Shown in pieces: positions 17,675-27,300 of a stretch of DNA of 64,000 bases. The translations under genes and the position numbers were made by a program. How positions within the stretch are numbered: position 1 is the first letter of the stretch; every line of letters starts with the position of its first letter. The notes under the pieces are model-generated. The model saw only the letters and a program-made list of their open reading frames with translations. It had not been told where the DNA came from and ran no database searches. The stretch is from Shimazuella alba (lineage in GTDB: Bacteria > Bacillota > Bacilli > Thermoactinomycetales > Thermoactinomycetaceae), in the NCBI RefSeq assembly GCF_009831235.1, contig NZ_WUUL01000003.1:124001-188000 (forward strand). The letters run 5' to 3'.

Positions 17675-18724
17675 TTAAATATCTGCTACGACGCCTGATC
17701 CATTCTTTTCTGCTTCTCTTAAGATCGATTCTGCTGTTAAGAGATCCTGTAAAGCAATGCCAGTACTATCAAAAATGGTAACATCTTGTGGAGAAGTTCT
17801 TCCTTCTCTTAATCCCCGAATGACACTACCAATCTCTGTCAGTTGATCTGCTTGAACTATCCCTTTTTTTACCGGTATTTCTGTTTCTCCTACATTCATT
17901 GCTTGGGTGATATCATCAACAAATAACTTGGCATTCGCAAAAATATGTTCATCGATTTCCTGTTTCCCACCCATATCTGCTCCTAAGCAAGTAATATGAG
18001 TACCTTCTGTGATCCACTCTTTTTTCAAAAGAGGTTGTTTCGATGGGGTTGCGGTATTAATCACATCCGCTTCCGCCACTGCCTGTTCAATGTCATACAC
18101 AACTTCAAAAGGAATGTTAATTCTTCTAACCATTTCTTCATAGTAACTACGATCTGTTTGATAAGGTTGTAACAGTTGCATACATTTTTGTTTCACCGAT
18201 TGACAAAAGATTTCTGCTCTTTCAGTCGATCTAGGATTATAGACCCATACTTTTTCTATTTTTTCTAAAGTCATCAAAGTAGCCAAAAGTTGATAAGCTC
18301 CAAGGTGACCAGAACCCACAGACAGCAATACTTTCGAATCTTCTCTCGCAAAGTACTTTGCACCAACTCCCGCTGCTGCTCCTGTCCGCATTAACGTAAT
18401 TGCTTCTCCACTCATGATCCCAATCGGTCTTCCCGTTCGACTATCGAGTACCATTACCGTACCGATGATAGCGGGTAAGTTTTTGGTCGGGTTTTCCCCA
18501 AACCAAGACACCAATTTCAATCCAAATATGTTCGCTCCTGCAAGATGCCCTGATTTAATATCCATGTCTGCTACCCCAGGTTCAAACTCATGAAAAACCA
18601 TAGGGAATAAGGTAGCTTTGTTTTCATCTTTTAGTCTATATGCTCTCTCAACGATATCCAAACAACTTTTCATATCCAGATTCTCTTGAACAGCTTCTTG
18701 ATTTAACACACGAAATGGAAACAT
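17675..18724 (-). CDS. Ornithine cyclodeaminase/mu-crystallin family protein (EutC-like)
   Basis: 349 residues. Family pattern: GLKLVSWFGENP with the substrate-side Lys, IMSGEAITLMRTGAAAGVGAKY, a Rossmann NAD-binding core SVGSGHLGAYQL, then INTATPSKQPLL and LGADMGGKQEID, with late IFDSTGIALQD. Members are NAD-dependent cyclodeaminases, ketimine reductases and EutC. ATG at 18724 follows GAGGAG. Its gene is first in a two-gene unit with the aminotransferase and lies divergent to the LysR gene 140 bases away. Confidence 0.9.
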   Translation of the reverse strand: MFPFRVLNQEAVQENLDMKSCLDIVERAYRLKDENKATLFPMVFHEFEPGVADMDIKSGHLAGANIFGLKLVSWFGENPTKNLPAIIGTVMVLDSRTGRPIGIMSGEAITLMRTGAAAGVGAKYFAREDSKVLLSVGSGHLGAYQLLATLMTLEKIEKVWVYNPRSTERAEIFCQSVKQKCMQLLQPYQTDRSYYEEMVRRINIPFEVVYDIEQAVAEADVINTATPSKQPLLKKEWITEGTHITCLGADMGGKQEIDEHIFANAKLFVDDITQAMNVGETEIPVKKGIVQADQLTEIGSVIRGLREGRTSPQDVTIFDSTGIALQDLLTAESILREAEKNGSGVVADI

Positions 18725-18864
18725 GCGACAACTCCTCTCGATTGCAATCTTTCGCTACATTCGATACCATAACCTAAACGATAATCTAACACAGCGAGGA
18801 ATAGAACGGAAATTAAAATAATTTATAGCGTCTATTAAAATTCACAAAGAAAGGTTGATCTGTT

Positions 18865-19734
18865 TTGGAGCTTCGTAACCTTCGCACGTTTCAAGTTGTT
18901 GCTGAACATCTTAATTTATCCAAAGCAGCAGAAATTTTACGGTATACACAACCAACCATTACCCTTCAGCTTCAAGCATTGGAAAGAGAGATTGGTTATC
19001 CTTTGATTCAACGAATTCGTAAAAAAACATTTTTAACACCTGCTGGTCTAATCTTAAAAGAACATGTTGATCAAATCTTTGATGTCATGCACCATATGGA
19101 GCTAGCTCTACAGACAATGCAAGGTCCTTCTGGAAAACTGCGGATAGCTGCACCAGAATTTTATTGTGCACATCAACTAACACCCATCATTCGTGATTAC
19201 TTCCGTCTTTATCCCCTTGTAAAGCTGGAGTTGATTTCTTGCCATAGTAAAGATGCGATACGTCAAGTTTTAAACAACGAAGCAGAATTTGCTATTATTT
19301 CAGGAGAAAGCAAGGAAACAGAAGTAGAAGAATTCGTGTTGGATGAAGAAGAGGTTTTACTTGTAGCATCCAAAGATTTATTAGATGAGATCCCTGATCC
19401 AAAACAACTAGGCCGCTTCCCCTTTTTCATGCACCATGATCATTGTAATTTTGTAGATGTGATTACAGAGAGTCTAGCCGAAATTGACCTCCACCCTGAA
19501 TGGATTATTGAATCTGGCAGCGAAGCAGCTATCAAAAAAGCAGTTCTTAACGGAACAGGCTGGGCACTGCTCAGTTCCAAGTTTATGGCATCAGAGAAGA
19601 ACAACAAATCCCTCTTTTCATTAAAAATCGCCAATCGAAAAATAAAAACAAATGGTATTTATCTTCGTAATCGAGCAAATGAACCAAATATCCTTAGTTT
19701 CTATCAATTATTAAAAGAAAATTGGTCCGCTTAA
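18865..19734 (+). CDS. LysR-family transcriptional regulator
   Basis: 289 residues. N-terminal winged helix MELRNLRTFQVVAEHLNLSKAAEIL...TQPTITLQLQALEREIGYPLI is textbook LysR; the rest is a periplasmic-binding-protein-like effector domain (GKLRIAAPEFYCAH, then SGSEAAIKKAVLNGTGWALLSS). Divergent from the ornithine cyclodeaminase gene, so it very likely controls that unit from the shared 140-base interval. TTG start, AAAGG upstream. Confidence 0.92.
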   Translation: MELRNLRTFQVVAEHLNLSKAAEILRYTQPTITLQLQALEREIGYPLIQRIRKKTFLTPAGLILKEHVDQIFDVMHHMELALQTMQGPSGKLRIAAPEFYCAHQLTPIIRDYFRLYPLVKLELISCHSKDAIRQVLNNEAEFAIISGESKETEVEEFVLDEEEVLLVASKDLLDEIPDPKQLGRFPFFMHHDHCNFVDVITESLAEIDLHPEWIIESGSEAAIKKAVLNGTGWALLSSKFMASEKNNKSLFSLKIANRKIKTNGIYLRNRANEPNILSFYQLLKENWSA

Positions 19735-19837
19735 ATAATAGAAAATAATACTAACCATTAAAAAATTCAATTCGTTTTTCTATAGATGACATTGTAAAGT
19801 AAACACATAGAGTCCATTATATAGAGAGGGAAGCCTG

Positions 19838-20752
19838 ATGTTATCTCCACGTTTTTTACTTCTCTTCAGTGTGTTTGCTATGTCATTTACACCTATTTTA
19901 TTAACATCCCTTACGATCCCTGCCCCCATCATCGGCATGTATCGCCTATTCATTGTCCTATTGCTTTTTATCCCTTTGTTTATCAAAGATAGGAAGCACT
20001 TTCAGGCATTGCCTGTAAAGACTATTTTACTTGCTTGTCTATCAGGATTTTTTCTAGCATTGCACTTTCTATTGGGCGTCTATGCCTTACGTTATACCAC
20101 TATCGCAAGCAACACGGTTTTAATAACATTGGAACCACTTATCGTTTTCATTGGGAGTATTTTTGTATTCGGTGATAAATTAAATCTTCGTTCGGCAAGC
20201 AGTATGGTAATCGCGATGATTGGTGCACTTTTAATGGCATTATCTGATTTTTTACATACAGATACTAACGCGCCAAATCTCCTTTTGGGGGATTTGCTTA
20301 CGGTGTTAGGAACCATATCTATCTCGATCTATATGATACTGGGTCAAAAACTCGTTATAAAGATGCATACGACTGTTTACAACTTCTATGTTTTTGCCTT
20401 TGCGAGTTTTGTATTGTTCATCATCAATCTGATAATGGATCAACCGTTTACAGGCTACTCTACCTCTCAATGGGGGTACTTAGTCCTTTTAGCGATTGTC
20501 CCTACGGTTTTCGGGCTATTTTTGCAAAATTGGTTACTCAAACATATTAGTGCTCTTGTGCTATCTGTGAGCATTCTTGGAATACCTATAGGTTCTAATA
20601 TTTTGGCTTACTTTTTCTATGGAAAAATACCCTCCTTGATGCAGATAGGGGGATGTATGGTTACTATCATTGGAGTTTGGCTATTTTTAAAACAGAAAAA
20701 TAAACCAAATGAGATCATACCATCAGCAGAGGCACGAATAGAGAAAATGTAA
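19838..20752 (+). CDS. EamA-type drug/metabolite transporter
   Basis: 304 residues with ten hydrophobic segments in two EamA repeats. The first repeat includes FFLALHFLLGVYALRYTTIA and ANTVLITLEPLIV-like sequence, the second includes LAIVPTVFGLFLQNWLLKHISA. Members export amino acids, metabolites or drugs. Good ribosome site (GAGGGAAGCCTG-ATG). Lies 100 bases after the LysR gene, possibly expressed with it, and ends at a symmetrical hairpin. Confidence 0.9.
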   Translation: MLSPRFLLLFSVFAMSFTPILLTSLTIPAPIIGMYRLFIVLLLFIPLFIKDRKHFQALPVKTILLACLSGFFLALHFLLGVYALRYTTIASNTVLITLEPLIVFIGSIFVFGDKLNLRSASSMVIAMIGALLMALSDFLHTDTNAPNLLLGDLLTVLGTISISIYMILGQKLVIKMHTTVYNFYVFAFASFVLFIINLIMDQPFTGYSTSQWGYLVLLAIVPTVFGLFLQNWLLKHISALVLSVSILGIPIGSNILAYFFYGKIPSLMQIGGCMVTIIGVWLFLKQKNKPNEIIPSAEARIEKM

Positions 20753-20764
20753 AACATAAACAGC

Positions 20765-20791
20765 GCCCCTAAACGATAAACGTTTAGGGGC
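20765..20791. terminator. Hairpin between convergent genes
   Basis: GCCCCTAAACG (20765-20775) and CGTTTAGGGGC (20781-20791) form a perfect 11-bp stem with a five-base loop between the EamA gene and the convergent orphan gene at 20873. Confidence 0.7.
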
Positions 20792-20872
20792 TATCACTAG
20801 TACGCTATAGGGAACAAGACTGCTTACTCTTTGAAATCATCTACTTTCGAAAAGCGAAAACCTTTCAGTTTA

Positions 20873-21241
20873 TCAACTCTTAATATGAAGCCACTTTTCA
20901 AACTGTTCTGCAGCAGGCATAAAGTTGCCTGCTGCATCGAACATATCAAATCTAATCCAGCCCTTACCTTTCTTCGAAACAAAAGTAAAGCTAAGGCTCT
21001 CAAAAACAGAATCTCGCTGATTTTCGGGCTGAAATCCAGACTTGTAAACTGGAATATCTCGTTCCATATCCCACAAATTGTAATAATCTACTGTGAGAGT
21101 GACCTCTCGATCGCCCATTTCCAGCGTTATCTTGGTCTGAGGTCCTTCCGCTTGAAAATGGTGCGGAGAGATCTTCTCAGCTACTGTTGTGAGCGTCACG
21201 ATCCCATAAATCGTTTGGATTTTCACTGTTTCGGATTGCAA
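20873..21241 (-). CDS. Unrecognised protein, paralogue of the gene at 21554
   Basis: About 122 residues from a TTG at 21241, chosen because AAGGAG lies six bases upstream; a longer TTG reading from 21277 lacks a site. Mixed beta-rich, soluble, no signal peptide. The pattern KIS...AE.P....VTLTV and the end IRFDMFDAAGNFMPAAEQFEKWL resemble the next gene (KIS...AEDP....VEVSFT and GIGLFDSSGEFLP), so the two are probably diverged duplicates. No named family. Each is a single-gene unit with its own ribosome site and hairpin. Confidence 0.6.
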   Translation of the reverse strand: MQSETVKIQTIYGIVTLTTVAEKISPHHFQAEGPQTKITLEMGDREVTLTVDYYNLWDMERDIPVYKSGFQPENQRDSVFESLSFTFVSKKGKGWIRFDMFDAAGNFMPAAEQFEKWLHIKS

Positions 21242-21354
21242 GACTACTCCTTCTTGACTAGTGTCAGAACTTAACAACTATCATAACATACAATTATTTA
21301 ATTCTGAAAATATATTGGATACATCCCCCATTAAAACAATGTAATAACTGGACT

Positions 21355-21391
21355 AAACAGGTGCCAATTATAATGTAAAAGACACCTGTTT
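21355..21391. other. Hairpins in a 312-base gap between the two paralogous orphan genes
   Basis: AAACAGGTG (21355-21363) pairs with CACCTGTTT (21383-21391). A second hairpin, GTTTATCA/TGATAAAC, lies near 21448-21472. Nothing else is recognised between 21242 and 21553. The first hairpin may end the 21554 transcript or mark a lost gene. Confidence 0.5.
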
Positions 21392-21553
21392 GGCAAAAGC
21401 TAATTCTATTTCCTATTATCCTTTATCCCTGTCAAATGTAAAAGTTTATCACTTTGAATGATAAACCTCTTATATCTCATTGAATGAGTATTGTTTTTGA
21501 TGTGCTCCCAATATTAAACAGATATCAGGAGCATAGTCTCCTTTAGCAAGAGA

Positions 21554-21892
21554 CTAGACCTTAACGATACGAACAGACGTACCAAGTAGCTTCTCCAGTA
21601 ACAATGTCGCCTTTCGAGGGAGAAACTCACCGCTTGAATCGAACAGACCGATTCCCATTGATGCTCTCCCTGCTGGATACGCTTGTATTATAACTGTCCC
21701 CTTCTCCTTTTCGATTCGGAACTTCGTGCAGGTAAAACTCACCTCCACATTGCCATACCGAATAGCTACCTGTACAAACAATGGATCTTCTGCTTCCCAC
21801 CGATCATCCGAAATCTTTTGAATTGTTTCGGCTGTCAGTCGAAAGATAACCTCACGATCACTGTCTATTATAGATATAGATCGCTCAGACAT
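21554..21892 (-). CDS. Unrecognised protein, paralogue of the gene at 20873
   Basis: 112 residues from ATG 21892, preceded by GAAGGAGAGGTT. Predicted beta-rich and soluble. Begins SERSISIIDSDREVIFRLT, and the C-terminal half carries GIGLFDSSGEFLPRKATLLLEKLL, the segment shared with the 20873 product. No recognisable catalytic motif. Standing as a single gene in the same orientation as its paralogue, it suggests local duplication of an orphan gene. Function unknown. Confidence 0.6.
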   Translation of the reverse strand: MSERSISIIDSDREVIFRLTAETIQKISDDRWEAEDPLFVQVAIRYGNVEVSFTCTKFRIEKEKGTVIIQAYPAGRASMGIGLFDSSGEFLPRKATLLLEKLLGTSVRIVKV

Positions 21893-22165
21893 AACCTCTC
21901 CTTCGTATGCGTAGGGCAATATCACTATATCACACCAAACCCCTATAATAAAAATAATCCATCTAACATTAGAAATGTTGGGGATAGTCTCAAATTAGTC
22001 TAACAGCATGAGAAAAAATATAATATTGAGATATAGAGTTTATTAGTAGCTTATTTTTTGTTAAAACCATAATTATCTCTTTTTCAACATGCTTACATCT
22101 CTTTTGAAATAAATTTTGCATAAAACTTCTAAAAAGGAAAATGACTATTTAAAAGGAGGTTTATG

Positions 22166-22465
22166 ATGGCATTAATGGAGATTAGTTTGATTCCAATCGG
22201 AACAAATAGTGCTAGTTTTAGTTCGTCTGTCGTCAATGCAGTTAGAATCATTGAGGAAAAAGGTTTGAAATATCAAGTTACCCCTACCAACACCATCATT
22301 GAAGGAGATCTAGACCAGCTACTGGATACGGCAAAAGCAATTCATCGAAATGCAATTTCCAATGGAGTGGATCGTATTGTAACAAATATCTCGATAGATG
22401 AGAGAGTAGATAAGCAATTAAGTATCGAGCAACAAGTAGATATTGTGCAACAATCGCTACAATAA
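22166..22465 (+). CDS. MTH1187/YqgV-family thiamine-binding protein
   Basis: 99 residues, the whole length of the family. EISLIPIGTNSASFSSSVVNAVRIIEEKGLKY followed by VTPTNTIIEGDLDQLLD is the family's ferredoxin-like beta-alpha-beta core. Members form tetramers and bind thiamine or its precursors. The second of two adjacent ATGs is chosen (six bases after AAAGGAGG). Likely cotranscribed with the spore protein gene 32 bases downstream. Confidence 0.9.
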   Translation: MALMEISLIPIGTNSASFSSSVVNAVRIIEEKGLKYQVTPTNTIIEGDLDQLLDTAKAIHRNAISNGVDRIVTNISIDERVDKQLSIEQQVDIVQQSLQ

Positions 22466-22497
22466 ATTTTATTTGTATGAAAAGAGGGTTTGGGTAA

Positions 22498-22686
22498 ATG
22501 GACGTGAAGCGAGTAGAGGAAATATTGGAATCACCAGACAAAATAACAGTTACATACAAAGGAGAATCGGTTTGGATTCAGTCTGTCAACGAGGTGGCAC
22601 AAATAGCTGATGTGCATCGAGTAGGGAACTCTGATGATGAAATGACCGTTCCAGTAAATGAGCTTCAAGAGGTAAGAGAACCTTAA
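22498..22686 (+). CDS. sspH: H-type small acid-soluble spore protein
   Basis: 62 residues. MDVKRVEEILESPDKITVTYKGESVWIQSVNE matches the SspH family, whose members are made in the forespore under sigmaG and packaged in the spore core. The end VPVNELQE is also typical. Length fits (59-65 in Bacilli). Direct evidence that the organism makes endospores. Follows the thiamine-binding gene in the same direction. Confidence 0.9.
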   Translation: MDVKRVEEILESPDKITVTYKGESVWIQSVNEVAQIADVHRVGNSDDEMTVPVNELQEVREP

Positions 22687-22804
22687 AATGTATGGAAATT
22701 AGCACCTTAAAAAACGAAAAACGCTATAAAATAGTTATACTTGGTAGAATAGCTGAGATATAATAATTAAGTAATCAGAGTTCACTAGTCTAAAGGGATA
22801 TAAA

Positions 22805-23146
22805 ATGGAAATTGGCTGTCGGATTAAAAATGTCAGTGGTACGGGTCGCGCCAGCGGAGTGGTGGAAAGCAAAGCAACATCTACCATAGAAAAAAAGGGT
22901 AAAGTCGTAGTTAATTCTCGGAAAATTTCCCTAACTTTCTCTCCACGCAACAAAACTGGGAGTCTCACATTTACCGCTACAGTCTCCCTTTCAGGAACTA
23001 CCGAAATGGATAAACCCACTTTCCCACGCAGTAGTAACTTGAACAAGTTTACTTATACATTTAACGAAAATGGAGTGCGGGGTGAACTTACCGTATTGAT
23101 CTTTCATGACGGAGGAATCACCTGCTACCTAGAGGCATCCAAATAA
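22805..23146 (+). CDS. Unrecognised 113-residue basic protein (orphan cassette)
   Basis: No family recognised. ATG 22805 follows AAAGGG. Basic, Ser/Thr-rich and strongly beta-predicted: repeated alternating stretches such as KISLTFSPRNKTGSLTFTATVSLSGT and GELTVLIFHDGGITCYLE. No signal peptide. Isolated single gene followed by a perfect 10-bp hairpin with no T-run, like the other orphan cassettes; its composition is closer to host average than the 45411 and 55475 genes. Confidence 0.6.
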   Translation: MEIGCRIKNVSGTGRASGVVESKATSTIEKKGKVVVNSRKISLTFSPRNKTGSLTFTATVSLSGTTEMDKPTFPRSSNLNKFTYTFNENGVRGELTVLIFHDGGITCYLEASK

Positions 23147-23165
23147 GTAAAAACTCTGATTTTCA

Positions 23166-23201
23166 ACCCTACATTCAACTTCTTATGGAGGAGAATGTAG
23201 G
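23166..23201 (+). terminator. Hairpin after the orphan gene at 22805
   Basis: CCCTACATTC (23166-23175) and GAATGTAGGG (23192-23201), perfect 10 bp with a 16-base loop, no adjacent T-run. Confidence 0.6.
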
Positions 23202-23217
23202 GATCATATATTTTTAC

Positions 23218-23258
23218 ACAAAAAAGCGACCATCATAATAAAATATCATGATAGCCAT
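23218..23258 (-). terminator. Probable terminator of the smc-ftsY unit
   Basis: On the minus strand a slightly bulged stem GGCTATCAT/ATGATGGTCGC leads into TTTTTT. It lies about 120 bases after the ftsY stop. Confidence 0.6.
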
Positions 23259-23376
23259 TTCCTGCAATATAAGATTATTCTTCTAATTTGAACTCATTAC
23301 AATTCTTATTTCTGAATGTATTTTAAATACTCCCCTATAAATGAAATTTAAAGGTAAAGGATTAACAAACTCCAAT

Positions 23377-24345
23377 TTAATCTTCCTCTTGGAACAAAGC
23401 ATGTAAAAATTGCTCTTTATCAAATGGCTGTAAATCATCCGCTTTTTCCCCAAGTCCGATCCATTTTACTGGTAAATCCAGTTCATGACGAATAGCGATT
23501 ACAATCCCGCCTTTTGCAGTCCCATCTAACTTCGTCAAAACAATACCAGACACATTTACAGCTTGTCCAAATGTTTTTGCTTGCTGCATCGCATTCTGAC
23601 CAGTCGTTGCATCAAGTACCAATAATACTTCATGTGGAGCATCTGGCACTTCTCGCTGTACCACACGAAACACTTTTTTTAATTCTTCCATCAAATTCAC
23701 TTTATTTTGGAGTCGTCCTGCTGTATCACAAAGCAATACCTCTGCTTGTCGAGCTTTCGCCGCTTGGATCGCATCATAGATAACAGCAGCAGGGTCAGAC
23801 CCTGCTTGTTGTTTGATCACATCAACTCCAGCACGAGTTCCCCATGTTTCCAACTGCTCAATTGCCCCAGCTCTGAAAGTATCCCCTGCTGCTAAGATAA
23901 CTTTTTTACCTTCTTGTTTTAGCTTATGGGCAAGTTTTCCAATGGTGGTGGTCTTTCCGACCCCATTCACCCCAACGAATAAAATAATGCTCATACCATC
24001 TTGATTTAACTGCAAAGAAGGCTCATCATCATCTTCTAACAATTCTGCAATGAGTTCTGACATAACAAGCTGAAGTTCACTTGGTTCCTTGATTTTCCTT
24101 GCTTTTACTTCTTGTCTTAATCGTTCTACTAGATGCATGGTGGTTGGTACTCCTACATCGGCACCAATTAACACTTCTTCCAATTCTTCATATAAATCTT
24201 CATCGATTTTACTTCTTCCTGTAAAGATACTTCCCATTGCACCTACAAGATTAGAACTTGTTTTGCTTAGACCAGAAACAAATTTTTGGGTTACCGATTC
24301 TGTTCTTTTCGCAACACTTTCTTTTAACTTCGAGAAAAAACTCAC
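23377..24345 (-). CDS. ftsY: Signal recognition particle receptor FtsY
   Basis: 322-residue SRP-type GTPase that docks the SRP-ribosome complex at the membrane. NG domain: GVNGVGKTTTIGKLA (P loop, about 130), AAGDTFRAGAIEQL, CDTAGRLQNK and TKLDGTAKGGI. The acidic A domain is short, as in most Firmicutes. The GTG at 24345 is six bases from GGAGG, whereas the ATG six bases earlier abuts it, so GTG is preferred. Follows smc immediately. Its usual next neighbour ylxM is 12 kb away. Confidence 0.97.
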   Translation of the reverse strand: MSFFSKLKESVAKRTESVTQKFVSGLSKTSSNLVGAMGSIFTGRSKIDEDLYEELEEVLIGADVGVPTTMHLVERLRQEVKARKIKEPSELQLVMSELIAELLEDDDEPSLQLNQDGMSIILFVGVNGVGKTTTIGKLAHKLKQEGKKVILAAGDTFRAGAIEQLETWGTRAGVDVIKQQAGSDPAAVIYDAIQAAKARQAEVLLCDTAGRLQNKVNLMEELKKVFRVVQREVPDAPHEVLLVLDATTGQNAMQQAKTFGQAVNVSGIVLTKLDGTAKGGIVIAIRHELDLPVKWIGLGEKADDLQPFDKEQFLHALFQEED

Positions 24346-24356
24346 TGACATCCTCC

Positions 24357-27300
24357 TTATGCTTTAGCCACAGCTACTTCTCTTTTTTCATCATACTCTT
24401 CTAGTTTGACAGAGACTAGGGTTGATACACCAGATTCTTGCATGGTAATTCCATACAATACATCCGCACCCTCCATCGTGTGCTTGCGGTGAGTAATAAT
24501 AATAAACTGTGTTTGATTAGCAAATTTTTGTAAATAGTGGGTAAATCGAGTCAAGTTGGCTTCATCTAATGCCGCATCTACTTCATCCAAAAAGCAAAAT
24601 GGTACAGGTTTAATTCGCAAAACTGCAAAAAGCAAAGCCAAAGCAGCTAAAGATCGTTCTCCACCTGATAGTAACGAAAGTTGTTGCAATTTTTTACCGG
24701 GTGGCTGTGCAACGATCTCGATTCCCGTTTCCAATAAATTGTTCGTATCAGATAGCTGCAGATCAGCCCGGCCCCCTCCAAACATTTTCACAAATACATC
24801 TTGAAATTCTTCGCGGATCAAAGCAAAACTATCTGCAAATCTTTTCCCCATCTCTGATACCATCTGAGCAATCATTTGATAAAGCTGTTGTTTTGCCTGT
24901 AATAAATCTTCCTCTTGTGTTGTTAAAAAAGTAAGACGCTCGGTTAATCGCTGATATTCTTCAATCGCTCCAACATTCACATCACCAAGTTGATCCAATT
25001 TCTGTTTCAAAGATTTAACTCTTCGTTCTGCTTGTGATGGATTTTCTGGAACTCCATATTTCTCTTTAGCACCTTCAAAACTAGTCTCATACTCTTCTGC
25101 AAGTTTTTGTAACAAGTGATTGAGCTCTACATCGAGACGATTCATACGAACTTCTTGCTGATGCAACTTTTCTTCAAATGTACGCAGCAATTTGCTATTC
25201 TCGTAAACCATATGCTCCAATTCTTGGTTTAACTGACTACAAGTATCCCGCTCTTCTTTCAGTTCAGCTATTTGTACCTGAAGCGATTTTTTTGTTTCTT
25301 GATGTCGGTAAAGCGTAGCGAGTAACGCTTGCCATGCTTCTTCCCCTTGATCTTCCATCTCCAGCAGTTTTTCTTGCTCTGCTCTCGTACTTTGTTGGAA
25401 AGCTTTATTTTTTTGTTGTACTTCTCCCATACGACGCAGATCTTCTTCCAAACTTCTTACTATCTGCTGCAGCTTTGCTTCTTCGATTCGATATTCGGTT
25501 AGTTGTGAACTGCGTTCTCGCTCATCATCCACTTGTTGTTTACGTGCATGTTCTTCTTTTTCGAGAAGATATTCCAACTCTTTCATTCTTTTTATGTTTT
25601 GCTGCTGTGCATGTGCTAATTCCACTAAGGTCTTTTGCAATTGTATCCGTTTTGCCTTCTCTTCTTGCTCTCGGTTTGCAAGTCGCTCCAAGTGATGTGT
25701 TACATTTTGCAACTGGAATTGATTTTCTTGTCTTTTTGCTTCAAACGCTTTTTGTTGTGCTAGTTGTTCATCGATTTGCATTTGAAGATGTTGTTGCTCA
25801 CTCTCTATGCGTGAAAGCGCTGCGGTAACTTTTTTTTCTTCCAATTGAAGTTTTTCTTGTTGGTCTATGTATCTGTGTACTTCCTGATTTAGTTCTTCTA
25901 ATTGTCGGCCGCGCGCAAGCAAATTGGGAGTTTTGGACTGTCTACTTCCACCTGTCATAGAACCTCCAGGATTGACAATATCTCCTTCTAAGGTCACAAC
26001 ACGATAACGATGTGACAATGCTTGCGCCACTTTGTTTGCTGTTGTCAAATGATCAACCACCAAAACCGTACCAAGTAACTGGGAGCAAATCCCCCGATAC
26101 CTAGCTTCTGTTGAAACTAATTCATCTGCAACACCAAGGTAGCCGTTGATATGTTCTAACTTTGCTAACTCAGAAGAAGGGATACTTCTTCCTTTGATCA
26201 CATTCATTGGTAAAAAAGTTGCTCTGCCAAGCCGCTTTTCTTTCAAAAATGAAATAGCTTCTCGCGCCGCAATCTCGTTTTCGACTACCACATGTTGCAG
26301 CGCTCCACCCAGAGCAGTCTCCATCGCTAATTCCACTTTTTTCGGTACTTGAATCAACTCAGCTACTGCCCCGATTACACCTGTTATCGAGCGGTTTTCC
26401 AATACAGCTTTTACCCCTTGAAAAAACCCCGCATGATTTTGTTCCATCGACTGCAACACATCACGCTCGGAACGGGTGCGAACCAGCTGTTTTTCCAATT
26501 GTAATAACTGGCTATGTAAATGCTTCTGTTTTGTCAATACCTGGGTTTTTTCCGATTGTAGGGAGGAAGCTTTTGTTACTTGACTTTGTAAGTGTGCTTT
26601 TTTCGCTTCTATTTCTTGGTTGATTTCCATAACAAGTTGCTGGTAGTTGTCTTGCTCTTCTTGTAAAGCCTTTTCTTCTTGTTCGTGCAAAGCAGCATTT
26701 TTTTCTAGCTCTTTTTGTTTGTTTATCAAATATTTCTCTTCGCTCTCCATACCATACTGCTTATTTTTTAGTAACTCCCATTCTGTTTTGGCAGGAGAGA
26801 TTTCTGGTTCAATCTCATGTGAAACAGATGTCGTTCTGATAAAATGAATCTGCTCTTGCAGCTTTATTAATTTCTCTTTTTTCACAGCAAGCTGTTTTTG
26901 TTTTTCTTCTCTTTCTACTTCTCCGGCATTGTATTCTGCAATATAAGCATCTAACTGTTCTTGTAACTTTACTTCCATTTCCGCTCTATTTTTGGTTCTC
27001 TCTTGCCAAACTTGCCTTTCAGCATCCGCTTTTTCAACTTTTTCACTAACAGTCAGTAACTCTGATTGTAAATGCTCCCACTTCTTTTCTAATTCCATCA
27101 ATTGAAATTTGACTTGTGCGAGCTCTGCTTCTTCCTTACTTTGCTTGGTAGATCCAGAAATATGTTCTTCTTTGAGCTGTTTCACCTGCAAAGACGTCTT
27201 TGTCCACTCTTCATGTAGGGTTTCAATCTTATGTACATAGAAGGATATTTCTACATCAGTCAGCTCTTGCTGCCATTGCTTAAATTGTTCTGCACGAGCA

